From Bacillota bacterium (lineage in GTDB: Bacteria; Eremiobacterota; SpSt-956; JAKJGF01), in NCBI GenBank assembly GCA_029555925.1, contig JAKPQU010000503.1, positions 1 through 15,398 of the forward strand: 15,398 bases of DNA, given 5' to 3'. Positions 7,016 to 13,051 of the stretch are shown piece by piece; position 1 is the first letter of the stretch, and each line of letters opens with the position of its first letter. A program made the position numbers and the translations under genes. The notes beneath the pieces were generated by a model. The model saw only the letters and a list, made by a program, of their open reading frames with translations. It did no database searches and was not told where the DNA came from.

Positions 7016-9275
7016 TTTAAAGAAAATAAAATTTAGCTATATATTAATTTTAATATCAATTCTCATTTCTTTCCCTGCCTCTGCCGGTCCTCTGGAAGAA
7101 ATAGAAAAGGACAACTGGGTATATGATGCCCTCTGCCTGATGGAAGAGGGAAAATTAATAGAAGGCTATCCTGATGGCTTCTTTAAGGGAGACAGGCCCC
7201 TTACAAGATATGAAGCGGCTATGGTGGTAGCGAGAATAGTGGCGAAACTGCAATTACTGGAAGCTTCCAGCCCGAAAAAACCTGACATATCCCTCTATAT
7301 AACAGATGATGACAGAAAACTCCTGAATAAATTAATAAAAGAATTCAAAAGTGAATTAACAAATCTCGGATTAAGAATAGTAAATATAGAAAATGCCATT
7401 GACAGTTTAAACGGCAGGATAGAAAAGCTTGAAAAAATAAAAATAAACGGAGCTTTGAATGTTACTGCTGTTTCCATCGGATATAGTCCCGATGAAAAGA
7501 ATACAAAAAGTTTCGGTAATCCATATCCTCCATCTCCAACACCGGGGCCTGTCATTATGCAGGACAGGGATCGCTATAATGGCCCTAACGGAGGGAGTCT
7601 TCTCTTTTCCGGTTCTGCAATCATGTCAAGGCTGGATCTTAATATAAGCAGTAATATTACAGAACATTTAAAAGCAGGGGTGGATTTTATCTCATACAGT
7701 TCCTTCGGAGAAAAAGGTATTATCGATGAATGTGGTATTATGCCTCCCTATAATACTATGGGACAGATTTCAACGAACTTCCATTTTGACAGTCATGCAG
7801 GTACTCTCTGGTTTGATACTGACGGAAACGTTGATTTAACCGGACAGATAGGTGAATTCAATATAAAGAATATATCCAGGAATCTCTTCTTCGGCATAAG
7901 AAACAGTTTTTCTTACGGAGGCAGAGATGTTTTACCTATGAACGGTATAGATATTTCCGGTAATTTATATAAAGCACTGAATATGGAAATTTTTATGGCC
8001 CGTAATCTCAACACATTCAAACCGGGTGATACAACAGGCATCCCCTCTCAGTTCAGATATACCATGGCAACACCCTATAATGACGGCGCCGGATGCTACA
8101 GGGTTAATAAATATGGCATAATAGATCCGGGCCAGTACGATAATTCCGCTTACGGTTTATGGCTTGGCAATGATTTCAGTAAAGGTAGAGCTCATATAGA
8201 AGGTGCAATAATAAGATTATATGAAGACTATGCTTCAAACCCTTCTCTTGGAACAGATAAAAATCTCACTTCTCCCCCGAAAGACAGTGTCTATTACGGT
8301 ATAAAAGCCTCTTACACATGGGCCGGTGAAAAGATCAAACTTTACGGAGAATTTAACAGAACAGTTTTTGATTATAACCTTCTTGATAACCATGATGGCT
8401 ACGGAGGAAATTTCTTGAATACAGGTGTGAGGTTCACCTTCAGACCTTTTTCTTTTTACAGTGAATATTTCAGAATCGATCCCAATTATGATCCCCTCGG
8501 ATATCATCAGCACTGGGGAAGATTATACCAGGGAGGGAGAGGGCACCATGACGGATGGCGATGGAGTTATGGTTCTTTTTCATCCAACGGAAGAAGATTT
8601 TCGACTACAAGACCTAACAGAACAGGCATAAATCTGGGTATAAACTGGAAATTCGGCAGTGCTTTTAACAATACTCTTTATACCAATTTCACATATCTGG
8701 AACAGGTCAAACCTACGCTTATTACAGACAATGAGGATTCCTTTCAAAAATATGATTTCCTTACAGGTAATTCTGTTCCTGACCTTACAGGAATTAATAT
8801 TTACGGCAACCTCGATCATATGTTTACAGTAAGTGATCCTGCAAAAGGTAAAGAATATGCCTTCGAAGCAGGGGGAAAATGTAAAATTCAGCGAACACTT
8901 CATACATGGGGTTATGTGGAATATCATAATTTTACCAGAGATTATGAACTGGCAGATTATAAAATGGATGTGAATTATTATTTTGCCAATGCCGGTATTA
9001 CCTGGTATCCGACAGGGAAATTAAGCCTTCAGAGTTATGTAAATTATGTAAAGGTTTCAGGTTTGAATGAAACAGGTAATGAAGTAAAATGGGATCAGAT
9101 TATACCGGGATTTGGTATAAGGTACAGTTTCAGTGAGAACATGGAATTTCTTTTAGATTACAAGTTTTACAGCTATTCCTCTGACTATGCCAGTGACGTA
9201 TATGATAAAGTTCCTGATATTAACAATGATTATGATGCAAATAAATTGATGACCCGATTGACAGTAACATTTTAG
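6990..9275 (+). CDS. SLH-domain outer-membrane porin
   Basis: The 761-residue protein has a signal peptide (basic KKIK, hydrophobic 17-29, likely cleavage after ASA at 32). One SLH domain follows (about 40-90: DNWVYDALCLMEEGKLIEGY, GFFKGDRPLTRYEAAMVVAR), then a coiled coil (about 106-152, heptads of Leu and Ile). From about 153 to the end there are alternating Tyr/Phe/Gly-rich strands of a beta-barrel, finishing TRLTVTF with the terminal Phe typical of outer-membrane proteins. In this family the SLH domain tethers the outer membrane to peptidoglycan-linked polymer, the coiled coil crosses the periplasm and the barrel forms a pore. No Shine-Dalgarno sequence is visible before the ATG, which lies inside a dispersed repeat. 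The gene stands alone. Solute specificity cannot be read from the sequence. Confidence 0.9.
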   Translation: MKIPISLNYLKKIKFSYILILISILISFPASAGPLEEIEKDNWVYDALCLMEEGKLIEGYPDGFFKGDRPLTRYEAAMVVARIVAKLQLLEASSPKKPDISLYITDDDRKLLNKLIKEFKSELTNLGLRIVNIENAIDSLNGRIEKLEKIKINGALNVTAVSIGYSPDEKNTKSFGNPYPPSPTPGPVIMQDRDRYNGPNGGSLLFSGSAIMSRLDLNISSNITEHLKAGVDFISYSSFGEKGIIDECGIMPPYNTMGQISTNFHFDSHAGTLWFDTDGNVDLTGQIGEFNIKNISRNLFFGIRNSFSYGGRDVLPMNGIDISGNLYKALNMEIFMARNLNTFKPGDTTGIPSQFRYTMATPYNDGAGCYRVNKYGIIDPGQYDNSAYGLWLGNDFSKGRAHIEGAIIRLYEDYASNPSLGTDKNLTSPPKDSVYYGIKASYTWAGEKIKLYGEFNRTVFDYNLLDNHDGYGGNFLNTGVRFTFRPFSFYSEYFRIDPNYDPLGYHQHWGRLYQGGRGHHDGWRWSYGSFSSNGRRFSTTRPNRTGINLGINWKFGSAFNNTLYTNFTYLEQVKPTLITDNEDSFQKYDFLTGNSVPDLTGINIYGNLDHMFTVSDPAKGKEYAFEAGGKCKIQRTLHTWGYVEYHNFTRDYELADYKMDVNYYFANAGITWYPTGKLSLQSYVNYVKVSGLNETGNEVKWDQIIPGFGIRYSFSENMEFLLDYKFYSYSSDYASDVYDKVPDINNDYDANKLMTRLTVTF

Positions 9276-9297
9276 ATAAGTGTGATGCGTTATAATC

Positions 9298-9372
9298 GTG
9301 ACGCGTAACGCGTGACGCGTTACGCGTAAGTATCCCTTTCACCCTTCACTCTTCACGACTCACGGTTCACCA
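9298..9372. repeat. Heptamer arrays with strong hairpin between convergent genes
   Basis: GTGACGC GTAACGC GTGACGC GTTACGC fold into perfect 12-bp arms (9301-9312 and 9316-9327) around TGA. Five more heptamers of TTCACNN type follow at 9338-9372, ending one base before the PepSY gene's stop. The hairpin is GC-rich but has no T-run on either side. It could block transcription between the porin and the PepSY gene; that is inference. Confidence 0.8.
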
Positions 9373-9373
9373 T

Positions 9374-10021
9374 TTAAAACACCGTATGCTCATTAAAATC
9401 TTTTTCCGTTTTCTCTATAGAACTCCTCAATATCTCGCCTGTACCGGGATCCAGAATAATTTGTTTCAAATTTTTATCGGAAGTAACTATTCTAATTTCA
9501 TAGACAAGATATCCGTCCAGTTCTTCCAGTTCTATACTGACCAGTTTACCCTGCTCTTTTTCTATAGCCATATCAATGGCATCTTTAAAAGATATTTTTA
9601 CCATATCAGGATATTTAGCTTCATCCTGTTTTTCCAATGTTATACTTCCGGGTTTCACAGGTTTTTCACCGTAATTATCTTCATGATCATCTTTATCAAT
9701 GTCTTCTTCTCTGGCCACTCTGAGTATTGAACCATTACCTGCATCCACATATATTTCCATTATATTATAATCATTTGTAACGATTTCCACCTGGTATACA
9801 AGATAATCCTCCAGTGCCTCAAGCTCAAGTTCCAGTAATTTACCGGGACATTCTTTCATTGCTATAGATATGGCATGATCAAAGGTTATTTTAGCCATAC
9901 CGGGGTATTTATGCTCATCAAATTTGTGTATCTTTATAGTTCCGGTGTATTCCTGGCTTACCGTCATAATACATGGACTCAGTAAACATAAAATAAAGCC
10001 TATAAACAATATTTTTTTCAT
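9374..10021 (-). CDS. Exported protein with two PepSY-like repeats
   Basis: The 215-residue protein has an N-terminal signal (MKKILFIGFILCLLSPC...); cleavage is probably near residues 20-24, and Cys17 makes a lipoprotein conceivable without a clear lipobox. Two homologous halves follow, about 25-103 and 126-204. Each reads YPxMxKIxFxxAIxxA, GKLxxxELExLxxYLVYxxxIVT, and ends in a D-x-G-x-G-x-ILR strand, the usual end of PepSY domains. They are joined by an acidic linker (EEDIDKDDHEDNYGEK). PepSY domains act outside the cytoplasmic membrane, often as peptidase inhibitors or metal/haem-linked modules; the role here is unknown. AAGGAGG lies 8 nt before the ATG, a strong ribosome site. The two-hairpin element begins 31 nt upstream. 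Confidence 0.85.
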   Translation of the reverse strand: MKKILFIGFILCLLSPCIMTVSQEYTGTIKIHKFDEHKYPGMAKITFDHAISIAMKECPGKLLELELEALEDYLVYQVEIVTNDYNIMEIYVDAGNGSILRVAREEDIDKDDHEDNYGEKPVKPGSITLEKQDEAKYPDMVKISFKDAIDMAIEKEQGKLVSIELEELDGYLVYEIRIVTSDKNLKQIILDPGTGEILRSSIEKTEKDFNEHTVF

Positions 10022-10052
10022 AATAATTTTCCTCCTTCTGTCTGAACCGGAA

Positions 10053-10130
10053 TTTGTATGAGAAGATTACCCTATGACGAAAGGGATAGATTCTCATGTT
10101 TCGTCTGTGGCCAAATGGTTCTGGCAGTTT
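10053..10130 (+). repeat. Two-hairpin dispersed element, copy 4 (divergent)
   Basis: The outer stem ATGAGAA/TTCTCAT is kept, but the inner stem is now ACCCT...AGGG and the second hairpin has degenerated (TGGCCAAATGGTTCTGGCA). It lies 31 nt upstream of the PepSY gene start, in the same orientation and at the same distance as copy 2 before its gene. Confidence 0.6.
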
Positions 10131-10162
10131 ATATGAAAACGATACAGTCCTGATTCTGGATT

Positions 10163-10196
10163 GATATTTTTATTTCGAAAATGCGTAACTCCTGTT
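10163..10196 (+). repeat. 34-nt dispersed repeat, copy 2
   Basis: This matches 261-294 with two substitutions and again lies shortly beyond a two-hairpin element. Together these repeats and MITE C fill the gene-free spacer 10022-10714. Confidence 0.75.
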
Positions 10197-10304
10197 CAAT
10201 ATTATTTTATCACAAATAATAGCCGGAGAAAAGAAATCAGATAGTGTTTTTTACGACAGGTAAATTTACTTTTACTGAAAATTATAATTGATTTTGTAAA
10301 TCTA

Positions 10305-10437
10305 TTATAGTTAGTTTCATAACTATCCATAAATAATGACCTCGTAATGCGTAAAGCGTAATGCGTGATGCGCAGGGATTAAACCCGTGACGCGTCACGA
10401 CGACTCAAATTCTAATAAGTTATGAAATACACTATAA
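10305..10437 (+). mobile_element. MITE copy C, intergenic, two heptamers shorter
   Basis: The left half is nearly identical to copy B, and it ends CGACGACTCAAATTCTAATA then GTTATGAAATACACTATAA. TA flanks lie at 10303-10304 and 10435-10436. The right arm has two heptamers (GTGACGC GTCACGG on the minus strand) where copies A and B have four, which explains the 14-bp length difference from copy B. Confidence 0.88.
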
Positions 10438-10440
10438 TTA

Positions 10441-10468
10441 GTGAATGGTGAGTAGTGAATAGTAAAAA
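10441..10468 (+). repeat. Heptamer array, 4 units
   Basis: GTGAATG GTGAGTA GTGAATA GTAAAAA directly adjoins MITE C. It belongs to the same GTNANNN register as the arrays elsewhere in the window. Confidence 0.7.
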
Positions 10469-10628
10469 GCAAGTAAAATCCATTTTTTTCACTTTTCATT
10501 CTGAATATTCTGTGATAAATTATTTAGATAACTTCCTCCAGATAAAATTTTAGTTTACCCCGGAGGGAAACAAAGCCCTGTGTAGCTGCAGGATAACAAT
10601 TTTTTTAATTCTCAAAATCAGTCATACC

Positions 10629-10657
10629 TTGACTAAAATTTAATTATATATTAATAT
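10629..10657 (+). promoter_or_regulatory. Sigma-70 type promoter of the ferredoxin gene
   Basis: TTGACT (10629-10634) and TAATAT (10652-10657) are separated by 17 nt, a near-consensus pair. The first codon lies about 58 nt beyond the -10 box. The surrounding AT-rich DNA offers other -10-like matches (TATAAT at 10655), but with a 20-nt spacer. Confidence 0.7.
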
Positions 10658-10714
10658 AATGTATGTTTTTATATTTAAATATAATCTGGAAAATAATTTT
10701 TAGGAGGTCTAAAT

Positions 10715-10879
10715 ATGCATAAAATCAGTGAAGCCTGCATAGCCTGCGGTAGCTGTGCGGAACAGTGCCCGGTAGAAGCAATTGAAGAAGGAACTCCCTA
10801 TATGATTACAGATGCCTGTATAGACTGCGGTGCATGTGTTGATGTATGCCCGGTTAATGCTATTGCTCCCGGTGAGTAA
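10715..10879 (+). CDS. 2[4Fe-4S] ferredoxin, clostridial type
   Basis: The 54-residue protein begins MHKISEACIACGSCAEQCPV and contains two C-x2-C-x2-C-x3-CP motifs: Cys8, 11, 14 and 18 (CIACGSCAEQCP), and Cys35, 38, 41 and 45 (CIDCGACVDVCP). These ligate two [4Fe-4S] clusters with the usual pseudo-twofold symmetry and length. It is a small cytoplasmic low-potential electron carrier, common in anaerobes. TAGGAGG stands 7 nt before the ATG. It has its own promoter and terminator, so it is a single-gene transcript. Its redox partners are not in the window. Confidence 0.96.
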   Translation: MHKISEACIACGSCAEQCPVEAIEEGTPYMITDACIDCGACVDVCPVNAIAPGE

Positions 10880-10900
10880 TTATATAAAATATTAGAAATG

Positions 10901-10952
10901 AAAAAGCCGTTCAAAACTTTTTACCCTTACGAGTAAAAAATGAACGGCTTTT
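10901..10952. terminator. Intrinsic terminator after ferredoxin
   Basis: AAAAGCCGTTCA pairs with TGAACGGCTTTT. An inner TTTTTAC/GTAAAAA stem extends the structure around an 8-nt loop. The T-run after the GC-rich core on the plus strand, and the A-run before it, allow termination in either direction. Confidence 0.9.
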
Positions 10953-10978
10953 ATTACAACGTTTAAGGAGGAACTAAT

Positions 10979-11887
10979 GTGGGGTTAACAATAGTAGGTT
11001 CTGTTGCTTTTGACGATGTAAAGACTCCTTTCGGGACAAGGGAAAAGGTACTTGGCGGAGCAGCAAGTTATGCCTCTGTATCGGCAAGTTTTTTCCATAA
11101 GGATGTATATCTTGTAGGTGTTGTAGGAGGAGATTTTCCGAAGGAACATATTGATTTTTTCAAAAGCAGGAATATTGATTTACAGGGTCTGGAAATTATA
11201 GAAGATGGCAGTACATTTTACTGGAAAGGTACTTATGAGTATAATCTTAACCAGGCACATACTCTGGACACACAGTTAAATGTTTTCCAGAACTTCCAGC
11301 CTAAAATACCCGATACCTATGCAGAAGCAGAATTTGTGTTTCTTGCCAATATAGATCCGGATCTGCAGCTTGATGTTTTAAAACAGGTAAAAAATCCTTT
11401 ATTTACAGCCTGCGATACAATGAATCTATGGATAACTCATAAAAAGGATAAGGTCCTTGAAGTAATAAAACATACAAATCTGGTTTTAATAAATGATGCA
11501 GAAGTAAGACAGCTCTGCGAGACCTACAGTCTGACTCTGGCAGCACAAAAGCTACTGGATCTCGGTACTCTTGCAGTCATAATAAAAAAAGGAGAACATG
11601 GTGCACTGCTCTGCACAAAAGAAATGATCTTTTCCTTACCTGGATTTCCTCTGGATGAGGTAAAAGATCCTACAGGTGCAGGGGACACTTTTGCAGGAGG
11701 ACTCATGGGATATATTGCCAGCAAAGGTAAAGTAACCCCGGATATTTTAAAGAATGCCATTGTATATGCAAGCGTTATGGCTTCATATAATGTTGAAGAT
11801 TTCAGCCTTGACAGAATGAGAAGACTGAAACCGGTTGAAATAGAATGGCGTTATGAAGCTTTTAAAAAGCTAACACATTTTGATTAA
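10979..11887 (+). CDS. PfkB-family carbohydrate kinase
   Basis: The 302-residue ribokinase-like kinase has an N-terminal strand TIVGSVAFDDV, a substrate-side GGAASYASVSASF (26-38), and the PfkB signature DPTGAGDTFAGG (230-241) with catalytic base Asp236 and the GAGD anion hole. It transfers phosphate from ATP to a sugar or nucleoside hydroxyl in the cytoplasm; the substrate cannot be told. The start is GTG at 10979, because AAGGAGG (10965-10971) lies 7 nt upstream. An ATG overlapping it at 10977 reads ATG TGG GGT TAA and is a dead frame. It is followed after 49 nt by the asparaginase, with a hairpin between, and may be cotranscribed with it. Confidence 0.9.
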   Translation: MGLTIVGSVAFDDVKTPFGTREKVLGGAASYASVSASFFHKDVYLVGVVGGDFPKEHIDFFKSRNIDLQGLEIIEDGSTFYWKGTYEYNLNQAHTLDTQLNVFQNFQPKIPDTYAEAEFVFLANIDPDLQLDVLKQVKNPLFTACDTMNLWITHKKDKVLEVIKHTNLVLINDAEVRQLCETYSLTLAAQKLLDLGTLAVIIKKGEHGALLCTKEMIFSLPGFPLDEVKDPTGAGDTFAGGLMGYIASKGKVTPDILKNAIVYASVMASYNVEDFSLDRMRRLKPVEIEWRYEAFKKLTHFD

Positions 11888-11895
11888 TTGGAAGA

Positions 11896-11925
11896 AAGAG
11901 TGATTGGATAAAACCAATCACTCTT
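11896..11925 (+). promoter_or_regulatory. Intercistronic hairpin before asparaginase
   Basis: A perfect 12-bp stem, AAGAGTGATTGG (11896-11907) with CCAATCACTCTT (11914-11925), has a 6-nt loop ATAAAA. No T-run follows, so it is not a standard terminator. It lies between the kinase stop and the asparaginase ATG and would bury the alternative TTG start at 11904. It could affect mRNA stability or translation of the second gene. Confidence 0.65.
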
Positions 11926-11936
11926 CAGTGCAAATT

Positions 11937-12956
11937 ATGAATCAACCTCCTAAAAAAATACTCATAATAGACAACGGGGGAACTGTATCCATGAAAAGGA
12001 TAAGCGGTTCTCTCGCTCCGGTAGACGGGAAAGAAGATATATTAAAATTAATTTATCAGATAAAAACTCCTGTAGAGATAGATTATCTTAAAGTAAATTC
12101 TATTGATAGCACCAATCTGTCTCCTCCTGTCATGAAACTGGTATATGATGCCATAGTCAAGAATTATTCTATCTATCATGGCTTTGTAGTTCTTACAGGA
12201 ACAGATACACTGGCATATCTGGCTTCATTTTTATCCTTCTGGCTTCTGGAGATTCATTCTCCCGTAATCATTACAGGTTCTCAAAAACCATTGAATGAAC
12301 TCGGTTCAGATGCTCCCGGAAACATCTATTATTCCATACTCTTTGCAAGAGAAAACATCCCATGTGTTTCGGTATTTTTCTGGCAAAAACTTTACATGGG
12401 AAATCGTGTTACAAAAGTGGATTCCCGCGGTTTTGATGCTTTTGATAGCCCCAAACACCCTGCAGCAGGCCATATAGATGCATTCAATCTTCGTATCCAT
12501 ACAGGTCTTGAACATTATCTCAGACCACAGAAAAAAGAAAATTTTAATTATGCATGGAGTCCTCATGTAGCAGTAGTAAAACTTTATCCCGGCTTCAATC
12601 CGGAACTTTTAAAAATCCTTCCTCAGATAGGATACAGGGGATTGATCATCGAAGCTTTCGGACTCGGTAACCTCCCGAATGAAGGAGAATATTCACTCGA
12701 AGACACAGTAAAAGAAATTGTGGATAAAGGGATGGTTATAGGTATATGTTCTCAATGCCTTAAAGGAGCAGTCCAGGTGGAATACGAAACAGCCAGAAGA
12801 TTTGAACAACTGAAGGTGATTTTTTTAAGAGACATAACTCCGGAAGCAGCCTATGCAAAACTCTCCTATCTGCTAGGAGTTTCAGAAAATATGGAATGGA
12901 TAAGGATAAAACTTTCAGAATCTATTGCAGGCGAAATGAGTATATGGGACGAGTAA
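11937..12956 (+). CDS. ansA: Type I L-asparaginase
   Basis: The 339-residue cytoplasmic enzyme hydrolyses asparagine to aspartate and ammonia. Family motifs are IDNGGTVSMKR (nucleophile Thr16), IDSTNL (Ser58), VLTGTDTLAY (Thr89-Asp90), IITGSQKPLNELGSDA, and YMGNRVTKVDSRGFDAFDSP (Lys160). The GNR-x-TK...GFDAF stretch resembles E. coli AnsA rather than the periplasmic type II enzyme, and there is no signal peptide. The start is chosen at ATG 11937. A TTG at 11904 is in frame and would add 11 residues, but it is buried in the hairpin stem. Neither start has a strong ribosome site (GGAAGAAAGAG lies before the hairpin). The GatD subunit of tRNA amidotransferase is related but less likely on length and N-terminus. 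Confidence 0.9.
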   Translation: MNQPPKKILIIDNGGTVSMKRISGSLAPVDGKEDILKLIYQIKTPVEIDYLKVNSIDSTNLSPPVMKLVYDAIVKNYSIYHGFVVLTGTDTLAYLASFLSFWLLEIHSPVIITGSQKPLNELGSDAPGNIYYSILFARENIPCVSVFFWQKLYMGNRVTKVDSRGFDAFDSPKHPAAGHIDAFNLRIHTGLEHYLRPQKKENFNYAWSPHVAVVKLYPGFNPELLKILPQIGYRGLIIEAFGLGNLPNEGEYSLEDTVKEIVDKGMVIGICSQCLKGAVQVEYETARRFEQLKVIFLRDITPEAAYAKLSYLLGVSENMEWIRIKLSESIAGEMSIWDE

Positions 12957-12960
12957 AACA

Positions 12961-13016
12961 GTGAGCAGTTAACAGTTACCAGTTACCAGTGAGTTGTGAG
13001 TCGTGAATAGTGAGGA
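12961..13016 (+). repeat. Heptamer array, 8 units
   Basis: GTGAGCA GTTAACA GTTACCA GTTACCA GTGAGTT GTGAGTC GTGAATA GTGAGGA form eight uninterrupted heptamers with G, T and A held at positions 1, 2 and 4. The array fills most of the gap between convergent ansA and cheA. Confidence 0.85.
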
Positions 13017-13030
13017 GGCATACCCTGAGC

Positions 13031-13051
13031 GTAACGCGTGACGTGTCACGC
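13031..13051. repeat. Heptamer array overlapping the cheA stop
   Basis: GTAACGC GTGACGT GTCACGC contain the palindrome CGTGAC-GT-GTCACG (13037-13050). The cheA stop codon (13046-13048, minus) lies inside it, so the gene's 3' end has been captured by repeat sequence. Confidence 0.7.

Noticed and set aside
10556..10610. GEMM-like riboswitch (AAACAAAGCC, GTAGC, ATAAC before the ferredoxin)
   Set aside because: It is too short for the two-helix aptamer, the pairing is poor, and it lies upstream of the predicted promoter.
10977..10988. ATG start of the PfkB kinase at 10977
   Set aside because: That frame reads ATG TGG GGT TAA and stops at once; GTG 10979 opens the kinase.
12961..13051. CRISPR array
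   Set aside because: Units are 7 nt with no spacers and no cas genes are present; they are simple tandem heptamers.
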